From contig NC_084793.1 in assembly GCF_963169125.1 (NCBI RefSeq), forward strand, positions 141,772,297-141,836,296: DNA of 64,000 nt, in the 5' to 3' direction. The position numbers were made by a program, and so were the translations under genes. How positions within the stretch are numbered: the stretch's first letter is position 1; the number at the start of each line of letters is the position of its first letter. The notes beneath the pieces are model-generated. The model had not been told where the DNA came from, did not search any database, and worked only from the letters and a program-made list of their open reading frames with translations. Source of the DNA: Humulus lupulus (lineage: Eukaryota > Streptophyta > Magnoliopsida > Rosales > Cannabaceae). This document shows, piece by piece, positions 22,625 through 33,466 of this stretch.

Positions 22625-23920
22625 TCATTGATAATACTTGCACAGGTGTTCTCCATTCCAATAGCGAGGAACAAGATCTCCGTTTAAGCGTGCAAGTTTA
22701 TAAGTGCCTGGGTGAAGGACTTCATCAATCTGGTAAGGTCCTTCCCAATTTGGCCCGAGTACTCCAGTAGCTTGGTCGCGGGTGTTAAGGAAAACTCTTC
22801 GGAGCACGAGGTCTCCAACATTGAATTTTCTCTCTCGCACTTTAGAGTTGAAATACCGGGCGACCTTCTGCTGGTATGCAGCTACTTGGAGCTAGGCTTG
22901 TTCACGCCTTTCGTCAATCGAGTCCAAGGATTCCATCAGTAACTGACTGTTAGAGTCCTGGTCATATGTTAATCTGCAGTGCGAGGGTGGATCCAACTCG
23001 ACAGGTAACATAGCTTCATACCCGTATGCCAAGGAAAACGGGGTATGACCTGTTGCTGTCCGATGGGAAGTTCTGTACGACCAAAGGACTTTAGGCAACT
23101 GCTCTGGCCATGCTCCCTTAGCTTCTTCAAGTCTTTTCTTCAGGGTATCCTTCAGCGTTTTATTAACTGCTTCAACTTGCCTGCTCGCTTGGGGATGAGC
23201 GACTGAAGAAAAGCTTTTGATAATATCATGACGTTTGCAGAAGTCTGTGAATAAATCGCTGTCAAACTGGGTGCCGTTGTCCGAGACTATCTTCCTTGGT
23301 AATCTATAGCGACAAATGATGTTCTTGAACACGAAGTCGAGAACTTTCTTGGTCGTTATAGTTGCGAGTGGCTCAACCTCGGCCCATTTGGTGAAGTAGT
23401 CGACGTCAACAACTGCGTATTTTATACCACCTTTTCCTGTAGACAAGGATCCGATTAGATCTATTCCCCAAACTGCGAAGGGCCATGGACTTTGCATCTG
23501 CTTTAACTCGTTGGGAGCTGCTCGTGGGATCTTAGAAAATCTCTGACACTTGTCACATCTTCGCACGAACTCCATCGAGTCTTCATTCATGGTCGGCCAA
23601 AAATAGCCCTGTCTTAAGATCTTTTTGGACAAACTTTGCCCCCCAGCGTGGTCCCCGCAAAAACCTTTGTGTACCTCTTTCATCAACTCCTTGGCTTTCT
23701 CCTTTGTAATACATCTGAGGAGTGGCAGTGAGTATCCCCTTCGGTACAGGATTCCATCGACCAGGATATACGTAGCAGCTTGCCGCTGAAGGGTCCTAGC
23801 TTTGTTTCTGTCCGCTGGTAGTACGCCGCTTGACAGATACTCTACATATGGTGCCATCCATGTATCCGCCATCTGGATGACCATAGTAGTTTCTGCTGCT
23901 TGGATGCTTGGTACTGATAG
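22625..23920 (-). pseudogene. Element H: integrase
   Basis: The frame 22892-23884 shows the zinc-binding region (HKGFCGDHAGGQS ... CDKCQRF). The core has GIDLIGSLSTGKG with VDYFTKWAEVE, VSDNGTQFDSDLF and a late VEAVNKTLKDTLKKRL carrying the Glu. HPQASRQVEAVNK differs from the usual HPQANGQVEAVNK at two positions. A TAG near 22891 (Gln in the ancestor) separates the C-terminal module (22625-22840: KFNVGDLVLRRVF, LGPNWEGPYQIDEVLHPGTYKL). A TGA near 23918 (Arg in the ancestor) separates integrase from RNase H. The integrase inserts element DNA in the nucleus. This copy is inactive as written. Confidence 0.9.
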
Positions 23921-25930
23921 TCACTCGACTGGCACTATGTTCAGAGTATCAGCATCCTTTGCACTTGCCAGCTTTGCCAAAGCGTCCGCGTTGGAATTCT
24001 GATTGCGAGGTACTTGCTGGAGACTGTATCTGTCAAACTGGGCTAACAAATCTTTTGCTTTGTTCAGATAGGCGACCATCTTCAAACCTCGCGCTTGGTA
24101 CTCTCCCAAGACTTGATTCACCACCAGCTGAGAATCGCTATAGACGTCAAGCACTTTTATGTTCATATCTTTGGCTAACTGCAGTCCAGTGAGTAATGCT
24201 TCATATTCAGCCTCATTGTTAGAAGCACTGAAGGCAAATCTAATTGCACAGTGAAATTGATGCCACTCCGGCGTTATCAATATCACTCCTGCTCCTGCGT
24301 GGGATTCATTAGATGAACCATCTGTAAACAATTTCCACGAGGGTGCTTGGATTTGACATTCAGGCTTGCTGGGCTCCTCAATTTGCTCACCACCCGCGGG
24401 CTCTGTGAACTCGGTGATGAAGTCTGCTAAGGCTTGTCCTTTTATCACTGCTCTCGGCAAGTAAGATATGTCAAACTGCCCAAGTTCGACTACCCACTTT
24501 AGTAATCTTCCGGCAACCTCTGGCTTTTGCAGAACTTGCCGAAGAGGTTGGTCGGTCAATACTGTAATCGGATGAGCTTGGAAGTAAGGCCGCAGCTTCC
24601 TAGAGGCCAAAACTAAGCAGTAGGCTAACCTTTCGATGGGGGGATACCTCAATTCAGCTCCAATCAGCCTTTTGCTTACGTAATAGACAACCTTCTGCGC
24701 ACCTTCTTCTTCTCTTACAAGAATAGCACTAGCAGCGTAATCCGTGATTGCCAGGTAGATGAACAAAGTCTCTTTATCAACTGGTTTTGACAGGATAGGT
24801 GGTTGCGCCATATGCGTTTTTAGTGCTTGAAAGGCCTGTTCACACTCATCTGTCCATTCAACCTTCTTATTGCCTCTGAGAAGATTGAAAAATGGGACGC
24901 ATTTGTCTGTTGATTTTGAAATAAATCTACTTAGAGCAGCAATCCTACTGGTCAGGCTTTGGACATCCTTAATCTTCACTGGTGACTTCATCTCGATCAG
25001 GGCTTTTATCTTCTCGGGATTAGCTTCAATTCCTCTTGAGTTAACTATAAATCCCAAGAATTTCCCTGATCCTACTTCGAAGGAGCATTTAATGGGATTT
25101 AGCTTCATCCTATATTTATTTAAGACGTTGAAGCATTCCTGGAGATCCCTTACATGCCCTTCTACTTTCTTTGACTTAACCAGCATGTCATCAACGTAAA
25201 CCTCCATGTTCGTACCGATCAGATCCTTAAACATGTGGTTGATGAGTCTCTGGTAAGTCGCACCAGCGTTTTTCAAACCAAAGGGCATAACCTTGTAACA
25301 GTAGAGGCCTGTATTGGTTCGAAAGCTAGTGTGATCCTCATCAGGGGGATGCATACTAATTTGATTATACCCAGAGTATGCATCCATGAATGAGAGGATC
25401 TCGTGTCCTGCAGTGGCATCGACCAGATGATGGATCCTCGGGAGTGGGAAACAGTCTTTGGGGCAGGCTTTATTTAGGTCTGTAAAATCCACGCACATAC
25501 GCCACTTGCCATTCGGCTTGGGCACGAGTACGGGATTAGAGACCTACAATGGATAAAAAGCCACCCTGATGAACCCATTCTCCTTCAGCTTCTCGAGTTC
25601 CTCTTTCAAGGCCTTTGATCTGTCTTTGTCGAGCAGCCTTCTTTTTTGTTGCACTGGTGGAAAGCTTTTGTCAATGTTCAGGACATGGCTGATGACTGCA
25701 GGATCTATCCCGACCATGTCTTTATGCGACTAGGCAAAGACATCCTGGTTCCTCCTTAAGAACTCCACCAGTGCTTGTTTTGTTGTTGTCTCTAAGTTTT
25801 TACCGACTTTCACAACTCTGGTCGGATTTTCCTCATTGAGTTGGACCTCTTCAAGGTCCTCGATGGGTCCCACTTCTTCTTCAAAATCCCCAAAGCGAGG
25901 ATCTAAGTCTCTATCCTCACTTTCGGCAAC
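23921..25930 (-). pseudogene. Element H: reverse transcriptase, degenerate RNase H and archaeal-type RNase H
   Basis: An uninterrupted 534-residue frame (23921-25525) contains RT motifs (KPNGKWRMCVDFTDLNKACPKD, FMDAYSGYNQI, VMPFGLKNAGATYQ and an intact YVDD) and FLGFIVNSRGIEANPEKI. The first RNase H (LFIYLAITDYAASAILV) lacks the usual catalytic Asp. The second RNase H is complete: LFTDGSSNESHAGAG, NNEAEYEALLTGL, VYSDSQLVVNQ and NSNADALAKLAS. Two RNase H domains, the second archaeal-type, mark the Tat lineage. Upstream of 25525 the pre-RT part (NQDVFA, VLNIDKSFPPVQQKRR) carries two TAGs in Trp positions. Protease and RT join without the stop seen in J and K. Confidence 0.92.
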
Positions 25931-25933
25931 GCC

Positions 25934-26434
25934 CTATTTGGTGAGATTATCACCTGAGCGGGCTCGAACATCAATTGCCATTTGCAACTCCTTCCCGGTG
26001 GCATCTCTCGATGCACCCTTCTTTGCCTTGGTGATCGAGGCGTTGTAACACTCCCTCGCTTCCCTTTGGTTTCCCAACACGCATCCTACCCCTGTGTCCG
26101 TTGGGAATTTCATGGCGAGGTGCCATATAGAAGTGACGGTTCGAAGGACGACCATAATTGGTCTCCCTATCACAACATTGTACGCCGAAGGACAATCAAC
26201 TACTATAAAAGTAGTGAGTAATGTCCTGCTAGCAGGTGCTGTGACTGAGAGTCTAATTGACCCTACTGGGGCGAGCCCTTCTCCGGAAATACCATAAATG
26301 GTTTGGTTGCATGGCTCTAGGTCCTTTACGGACAATTTCAACCTTTCCAGCGAGGACTTATTTAGGATGTTGACCGAACTTCTTGTATCAACCAACACCC
26401 TTTTCACCATCATATTCGTGATTTGTACATCCAC
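25934..26434 (-). pseudogene. Element H: aspartic protease with mutated active site
   Basis: The frame of 166 residues contains VLVDTRSSVNILNKSSLERL where related elements have D-N/T-G-S-S, so the active-site Gly is Arg. YGISGEGLAPVGSIRL and FIVVDCPSAYNVVIGRP are the flap and C-terminal landmarks shared with J and K. The protease normally cuts the gag-pol polyprotein in the particle. The Gly-to-Arg change should inactivate it. Confidence 0.87.
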
Positions 26435-26509
26435 GACCAGCGGATCGGAGTGTGGGAATCGTACATGCTGGGCGTCATCGTCAGAGAAGGTGATCAGTTC
26501 CTCCTCTGT

Positions 26510-28848
26510 TCAAGCCTTTTTTGGTGCATGATCCTTGACACTCATCATCTCGATGTCCTGGTCGTGGCATAGGGCTCGAGCATATCGTTCCTTCGCTTTC
26601 CCACTATCTCCTGCAAGATGTGGGCCTCCGTAGATGGTGAGTAGGGTACCTGCCACGGGAGCTGGCTGTAAAGGTGGCGAGCATTGGCGTGCAGGCGCCG
26701 ACTCGTTGCCACTTTGAGCCTCTCGCTGAGAACCTTTCGCGGCTCGTACATATTTTCTTAAATGTCCCTGTCTTATCAGGAACTCAATTTCGTCCTTCAG
26801 CTGGTTACACTCATTGGTGTCACGCCCGTAGTCATTATGATAATGACAGAACTTTGTTGAATCTCTCTTGGAGATATCTTTCCTTATTGGTGCGGGTTGT
26901 TTGTAGGGCACGCTCGAGCTGGTTGCCTAGTAAACCTCGGCTCGGATCTCAACAAAGGCAGTGTAATTGGTGAATTTCAGTTCATACCGATTACCTTTGA
27001 GGCGCTTACTCTCGGACGTTGAGGGTTCGTTGCTCACCTGTTTTCCACCATTCTTACCATTGCCATTCTCGTTGCCTTTGCCGTTGCCATTTGGCTTAGA
27101 CCCGTTGGTAGCTTTGGCAGGTTCTTCCTTAGGCCCTTTGTCCTTTTCTGGCGATTTCTCTTCATTGGCAATCGCGCCTCGAGCTTGATGTACTGATCAG
27201 CTCTATCTAAAAACTCCTGGGTACTTTTAACCCCATGCTTCCTGAGGCTACTCCAGAGGGGAGAATGGCGCCTAACCCCAGTGGTTAGGGCCATCATCTT
27301 GCCTTCATCGCCCACAGTCTTGGCTCCTTCTGTGGCTCGCATGAAGCGCTGAATGTAATCCTTCAAAGGCTCCCCCTCTTTCTGGCGTATCTCGACCAGA
27401 TGGTTCGCCTCGGTGGGGTGCACACAACCCACGTAGAACTGTCCATAAAACTCCTTCACAAACATCTCCCAGGATACTATACTTGCAGGAGGGAACTTAA
27501 AGAACCACTCTTGGGCGGCATCAGAAAGTGTCGCTGGGAAGATCCTACAACAAGCATCTTCAGAGACTTTCTGAATGTCCATTTGTATCTCAAATTTGTT
27601 AACATGAGATACCGGGTCTCCATACCCGTCGAAATTTGGCAGAGTTGGCATCTTGAACTTGTTGGGGGTTTCTGCCACAACAATCCTTTGTACGAAAAGG
27701 GTGCCTCTCCTCCGATCGTACTCGATGTACGATGTTCGCCCCCCGACCAGCTGCTGCACAGCCTGGTTCAGGGCATCGATTTGAGCCTGAACAGCTTCCC
27801 GAATTGCTGGGGCCTCTAATGCTGGGGGAATGTACTCATCATGCCTTTCTCGGCGGTCGTTGAGTGCATCCCTCAAGTTGTCATCTCTTCGCCGCTGCAC
27901 GCTGGCTCCGAGCCGACTAAAGACGTTATTTTGTCTGGGCTGCCTCCTAGCGTTATGAACTGCTTATCGGTCTTCTCTTGGTGGGGGGCTCCTGCCTCCA
28001 TCTCTCTCTTCATTTCTCCGACTAGCATTTCCTCTGCCTAAGTCGGCCTCATTGTAGTCGTGGCCATCTCTGAACCGTGACTGGCTATGGTGCGACCGAC
28101 TATTTCCTCTGTTGCCTCCTTGGGCTAGTATTTCCCTAGCGTTAGGGGGAGGCCTGGGTTGGTCGGTGGGTCCCTGTGCATTGTCATGCCATGGGGGGCC
28201 CCTGACTGCAGAGCCTATCTCTAAGTTCCTTCTGTTGGTAGAAGGACGTTGCCCCCTGCTCGGTGGATGCGGCTCTTCAGCCCCTGGGCGTCTAGGGCTA
28301 CGGGGCTGTTGCCCGGCCCTATTCTGCCTCGGGCGCGGGTGATTGCCTCGACCAGCCTGAGATGGAGGTTGCGTCTTAGGATCCCTAGGTGGGATATCAT
28401 CCTGAGGCATAGGTGGCTGCTCTGGCCTCTGAGGTCTTATTGTTTGGAGCGGAGGGCTAGGATTCGGACCCCTTTAAGGTGGCCCGCATAGAGGTTGATC
28501 AGGCTGCGAGGCTGGTGTAGCCTGATTCCTAGCCAACTGGAGGGCTGCTTCAAGGGCTGCCATGGCATCCCTCTGTCGACGGTCCATCTCCGCCTGTCGC
28601 TCGCTCAACTCTTGGCACTAGCGCTCTATCTCCCTCTATTGAGATGCCATTATCTCGGCAGTATTCTCCTGATTGGCCCTCAGATTGGCCAACTCATCTT
28701 GCAACACCCCCAGTGTTGTCTTCAGGGTCTCAGAGTCCAACTCCTCCTCATCAAACTCCAAATGAGGTTCGTCTTCAGCCACATTTGGGGGAGGAGGCTG
28801 GGATGGCGCAGCGGCAGCCTGTCCAGTCTTCTTGGTAGTTTTTGCCAT
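26510..28848 (-). pseudogene. Element H: gag
   Basis: Gag starts at 28848 (MAKTTKKTGQAAAAPS), 20 bp after the PBS. It has an acidic N-terminal part, a Pro/Arg-rich stretch (27964-28410) and the retrotransposon gag core (27034-27900: MPTLPNFDGYGDPVSHVNKF, AAQEWFFKFPPASIVSWEMF, RQKEGEPLKDYIQRFM). It ends with a CHYHNDYGRDTNEC zinc knuckle near 26840. Stop codons occur near 28638, 28620, 28475 and 27964. A one-base deletion near 27177 shifts the frame after YIKLEA, and the true frame resumes to ENRVSNEPSTSESKRLKGNRY. Gag builds the particle and packages RNA. Confidence 0.88.
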
Positions 28849-28867
28849 TATATCTTCTTGAGTTCAA

Positions 28868-28885
28868 CTCTCAATGAAAGCACCA
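28868..28885 (-). other. Primer-binding site of element H
   Basis: On the minus strand the LTR ends CA, then TTC, then TGGTGCTTTCATTGAGAG, identical over 18 nt to the site of element A and to that of K. Confidence 0.82.
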
Positions 28886-28888
28886 GAA

Positions 28889-29464
28889 TGTTGACCCTTG
28901 TTTTGGTCAACGACACGAAGTCTAGAAAACGACAGAAAAATAATATAGAGCTTGAGAAAATGATCTAATGGAAAATAAAGAACACATAGAATTATAGTGG
29001 TTCGACCCCAGTGATTGGTAATAACCTACGTCCACTTGATATTATTATTAGTATTGAACTCCAAAGGTGTGATCAAAGAACTAGGGTTCTTGAGTTTCAC
29101 AGACCTTAGAAGAAGAAAAACAATACAAATGATGGATAATAGTAATATAGTTCGGAAAAAGAGAAAAAGATCCCTCTCCTTGAGCTATCTCTTCTGTATT
29201 TATAGGCTGAAGAAAGGTTACATGAATCAAATAATAATATCTTCCCTTAATAATCGGATCTTCAGGCCATAATGAAGAGATATTCTTGGATATCATTACA
29301 ACTGTACAGATCTTTACATAAATGAATGGAGTATACGACCAGTCTGGTCGTATATAAAACTTGATCTTCGCATGTAGAAATATTTCTGGTCGATAGGCGA
29401 GCAGTATCTCTGCCACGTGTCGAAAATTCTTGCCACGTCATCAAAAAATTTTTTTGGGTAAACA
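28889..29464 (-). repeat. Element H 5' LTR
   Basis: This 576-bp LTR starts TGTTTACCCAAAAAA and ends GGGTCAACA on the minus strand. It has TGCCACGTGT (29411-29420) and TGCCACGTCA (29431-29440) near its start and a TATAAATA box (complement of about 29197-29205). An 11-bp perfect stem hairpin (29332-29354, TACGACCAG/CTGGTCGTA core) is absent from the 3' LTR. Confidence 0.9.
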
Positions 29465-29770
29465 TACATTTATTTCAAATCTGTATAATTAATTGTAATT
29501 TTCCTGAATTAGTGGAAAATATTCTCCTAACCAGGTTCATAAATAGCCTAGTATTTTTCATTTGTACTCACGCACAATATTGTACTGAGAATACTCTGTT
29601 GAATTGCTCTGAGAATGCTTCAAGAGAGTATCACGAATCAATAATATTGACTCATGGACTAAGCAGATTTTAACTGCTGAACCACATAAAAATCCTACTA
29701 TTCTTTTCTTATGTTCTAAATCTTTGTTTAGTGCTCTTCAGATTTAGGTTGACGAAAAACAATGTCAGCA
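29465..29770 (+). repeat. LTR I, right part
   Basis: This continues LTR I after element H. It contains a TATA-like CATAAATAGCC near 29548, the GACTCATGGACTAAGCAGATTTT block and the end GACGAAAAACAATGTCAGCA. The K LTR ends GACGAAAAACGGCGTCAACA in the same way. No primer-binding site follows, so it may be the end of a solo LTR. Confidence 0.7.
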
Positions 29771-30455
29771 CTGTTCAACATGTGTAGATTAGTGTTTGAA
29801 TTAAATAATTTCCTTCTTTTAAGCTTTGAATCATTAAAATATTTAAAAAACTAACTTAATGACAAAAATAATCCAAAAATGTCAAGAACACTAACCTTAA
29901 ATGGTGTTGCTTTATGGTGTCGGTGTCAATGGGACTTCGAGATTTCGCGTTTAGGGGATTGAAACTAAAAGAGAAAGAGAGAGGAAGAGGTGAAGAAGAA
30001 TGGAGGGGTGGTCGTCATGGGGGAAGAGGGAGGAGAAAGAGAGAGAGAGAGAGAAAGAAAGATGGGCATAGAGTTATGAAAGTAATATTTTGGTAAAATG
30101 AGAAGTCATTAGCATATTTTTTTTATATGTATAGTATGGGGAACATTTTTAAGTTAGGCTCCACATAATGTATAAAAACTCAAATTTCCCAAAACAAATT
30201 ACGTTTATGAAAGAGGTAAAAGAAAGAAAAAAAATTGTTTGTGCCTTTTGTCTTACAAAATATGCATATGAAGATATGGAATATATGATTTCGTTCTTCT
30301 TTTATTTATGACCTAATAGATGGTTATATAAGCATGGTTTCCTTTACACTTCCACTTCTGAGCATCACAAGCAACATATGAAAGAATTCTTTTTGTGAAC
30401 AAAATTGGAGACGAGATAGGGTGTGAAAATCAACTAAGCTAAGTTTGGATGACTT
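29771..30455. other. Non-coding spacer between two copies of an LTR end
   Basis: This stretch is AT-rich with a GA-rich patch (29960-30065). No coding frame, terminal inverted repeat or LTR was recognised. It lies between 149-bp direct copies of the Tat LTR end (29622-29770 and 30456-30604). Confidence 0.5.
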
Positions 30456-30604
30456 AAGAGAGTATCACGAATTAATAATATTGACTCGTGGACTAGGCAG
30501 ATTTTAACTGCTGAACCACGTAAAAATCCTACTGTTCTTTTCTTATGTTCTAAATCTTTGTTTAGTGCTCTTCAGATTTAAGTTGACGAAAAACGGCATC
30601 AATA
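30456..30604 (+). repeat. Element J: last 149 bp of its 5' LTR
   Basis: AGAGAGTATCACGAATTAATAATATTGAC through GACGAAAAACGGCATCAATA repeats 29622-29770 closely. The terminal CA has become TA. The rest of this LTR is missing. Confidence 0.75.
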
Positions 30605-30607
30605 GTT

Positions 30608-30626
30608 TGGTGCATTCATTGAGAGC
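30608..30626 (+). other. Primer-binding site of element J
   Basis: After the LTR end and GTT comes TGGTGCATTCATTGAGAGC, one base different from K and H. Confidence 0.75.
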
Positions 30627-30674
30627 ATTAAGCAAGTATTTGGATTGTTTAGTCAAAAACCTCTTGCATTACCA

Positions 30675-32898
30675 ACGGTCGCTGCAAAAAACCCAGGAGC
30701 TGGTGGGCGACCATTGCCCCAAATACCTGAGGAGCAAACTCCTCACACTGAAGATTACCCATGGAGATCTGGGAAGCAACCAATGACAGACCACGACCCA
30801 GATGAGGGGAGTGCATCATCCGACTCCCGCGGCCCGCCTGCTCTTAGGCCTGACAAGGACCTCTATTATAATCCTGAGAGGTATATTCCCATCATGGAAT
30901 TGAAGAATTGCCAACTGTGTCAACAATTGGCAGAGGCCACAAGGTGCAATGAAGAATTGGCCAGACAGGCCACTGACGTCCAGGCACCACCTTGAAGGCC
31001 TAGAGGACGTCCCCGCAGGAGCACGACCTCTAGGAGGGCTGAACAAGGGGCTCAGCAAGCCCAGCCAAGGCCCAGGGAAAACACTTGCGATGAATGCCCT
31101 AGAAGGAATGCCCAAGCCAATACTACTAGAAACCCGACTATGGAAGTAACTGCAGGAATAGGGAATAACCGAGCTCCCCCACAGCTCTGAGCTCTAACCC
31201 TGAATATGTCAGGAATAACTCGGAACCAATCCAAGCCAATTCTGGGCCTTCTAGTCCTAACAATGGGAGGCCACCACCATCACCTATAAGGCATCCGCCA
31301 TCTCCTATAAGGCATCCCTCACCACTCCGAGAGGCACCCCAGCCTACTCCTCATAGGAACCGGACAGGGTAGCCTGCACCACAAAGGCCATCTCCCAGTG
31401 GCAGCCGAGACAGGAACCGTCAAACCTGACTTGGACACGGGAGCGAGCGAGAGGCGATTCAAGGACATAGAGCTGCCCAACCAGCAGGAAGCCACATCTT
31501 AAGATCGCAAACAACTGGAGCAAGGGGCTGGTGGAAGATCCACCTCGTAACCATCGAGCTCGTCAACTAGAAAGAAATGTTAGTTTTATGAGTGGAAGCT
31601 TAGACCTCACTAGGTCTGTAAGTGTGTATGATACCGAACCCAGGAATACTGGGAATTATGGCAATAATCCCGATCTTCGAGATCATCTAAACCATAACCG
31701 TGGGCAGGCCAATCCCGCAAACCTCGATTTACACGATCATCTGAACAGCCGAAAGGAACCTGTGCAGCAAGTACATGGGAATCAATATAACCCTATGCTG
31801 GGATAGAGAGCTAGAGTTTTTATAAACAATAACCAGCTACCCTAAGCACAGGTTCAACCTCTAGTGGACTTGGTTCAGGAGAGAATTAATCATCTTAAAA
31901 GAGCGTTCAGGCTCCTTCAGGATGAAAGGAACAGATACAAGGTTGATGACTCCGATGAGGAGCTCGAGCCTTTCGCTCCACATATTTCCAACACGCCATT
32001 CCCTCATGGGTTCAAGATACCCCACGTAGCTCCATTCGATGGGAACTCAGACCCATACAACCACCTGAGCACATTTAATACCATCATGCAAGCCAGCAAT
32101 GTTGGCTACAAGCTCATGTGTATGTTATTCCCAACCACTTTGATAGGACAAGCAAAAAGCTAGTTCAAAAAATTCAGAAGACATTCAATCTCATCTTGGG
32201 ATCAATTGGTGAAGGAATTCAAAAAGCAGTTCAAAGCCATGGTAGGCGTCAGGCCGGAAGCCTCGACCTTGACCAATGTCAGACAACAGCCGAGAGAATC
32301 ATTAAAAAGTTACCTTGCGAGGTTTAACATAGAGGTGGTGCAAGCCCACAACATTGATGACAATGGTCATCTTATGGCTGTTCGAGCTGGTATATTACCA
32401 GGAAGTCCTCTTTGGGATGATATGCAGAGAAAACCGATAAGAACAATAACCGAGTTCAACAAAAGGGCTCAGAGATTCGTCAATGTAGAGGAGGCGAGGT
32501 CAGTATTAAAACTGACCCCTCAGCCCATAATAACTACAATGGCGAATGTTAACTCAGCCTCAACCTCGGCTACCCCATCAACGTCACGACCCTCAGAAGA
32601 TAACCCTTCAAAAAGGAAGAAAAATGAAGGGAATAACTCAGAGGCAGAAGGAGGGGGGGGGGGGGGGAGAAGAAGAAGGGAGACAAGTATTTTTCCGTTT
32701 AGACGGTTTACACCGAGCTCAATGAGACTCGAGAAAATATCTTCCTTGCAAATGAGAATTAGGTCCCATTTAGACGGCCTGACCCAATGGAAATCAAAAG
32801 TCAAAGAGAGACTCCAACAAGTACTGTAGATTCCACTGGGACGTCGGACATACCACTGATGAGTGCCGACAACTGAAAGAAGAGATCGTACGACAAAA
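30675..32898 (+). pseudogene. Element J: gag (decayed)
   Basis: The K start codon ATG GCC ACT reads ACG GTC GCT here (30675), so gag initiation is lost. Recognisable parts are YYNPERYIPIMELKN, the gag core (31861-32500: ERINHLKRAFRLLQDERN, NHLSTFNTIMQASNVGYKL, KKQFKAMVGVRPEASTLTN, LKSYLARFNIEVV) and the knuckle YCRFHWDVGHTTDEC (near 32830). Stops include TGA 30993-30995 and TAG near 32161. A run of 15 G (32653-32667) replaces an AGGAAAGAAAAATAAAGG-like stretch and shifts the frame. The 3' end is interrupted by solo LTR L. Confidence 0.85.
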
Positions 32899-32903
32899 AA
32901 TAG

Positions 32904-33466
32904 AACGACAATTGAAAAAGATAATCTAACAGAAATGAAGAAAACATCAAGGAATTATAGTGGTTCGGCCCCAAAGAATGGTAATGACCTACGTCCACTT
33001 AGTGATCTTGTTATTATTGAATCTCAAAGTCGTGATCAAAGAACTAGGGTTCTTGAGTTTCACAAACCTTGAATGTATTACAATAAGACGATGGACAATT
33101 CACTATAGCTTTTTTTTCTCTCAATATTTAGCAAAATGACTCAGGAATCCAAAGTCAAAAGTCCTTTCCTTGAGCTATTTCATGCATATTTATAGGCTCA
33201 AGGAGGGTCACACATGCCAACGTGCCCTCTCTTTCCTTAATAATCGTGTATCAAGATAATAATGAAGAAATATTCAATGCAGTTATTATAAGATTACAGC
33301 TTAAGAAGGAAATAAATCAGGTTGTACGACCAGCCTGGTCGTATTAAAAATTAACCCTGACGATGCGGTGTGCTTCTGGTCGATAGTCGAGCAGTACTTT
33401 TGCCACATGTCAACCACGTGTGAGAAATTCTCGCCACGTCATCAGTAACCGTTTTTTGGGTAAACA
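32904..33466 (-). repeat. Solo LTR L (element H family) inside J
   Basis: The sequence matches the H LTR from about its hairpin and TATA region through GGGTAAACA (minus start TGTTTACCC at 33466). It is flanked by AATAG on both sides (32899-32903 and 33467-33471), a 5-bp target duplication. The left terminus lacks the expected TG on the plus strand, so a few terminal bases are altered. It keeps the TACGACCAG/CTGGTCGTA hairpin (33325-33343). Confidence 0.75.

Larger units (their letters stand above)
11792..29464 (-). mobile_element. Element H: full-length Tat-type Ty3/gypsy retrotransposon with nested element G
   Basis: H reads on the minus strand as 5' LTR (28889-29464), PBS, gag, protease, RT, two RNase H domains, integrase, an opposite-strand gene, PPT and 3' LTR (17931-18470 plus the last 10 bp at 11792-11801). 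Without the nested G it is about 11.5 kb. The flanks are TATAT (11787-11791) and TACAT (29465-29469), a 5-bp target duplication with one transition. By eye the two LTRs differ at about 18 of roughly 430 compared bases, mostly transitions, plus one 32-bp gap. Stop codons in gag, protease and pol show that it is no longer autonomous. The two RNase H domains place it in the Tat lineage. Confidence 0.87.

Noticed and set aside
29914..30096. 60-codon ORF rich in Arg, Gly and Glu
   Set aside because: Produced by a GA-rich low-complexity tract in the unassigned spacer, with no conservation to compare.
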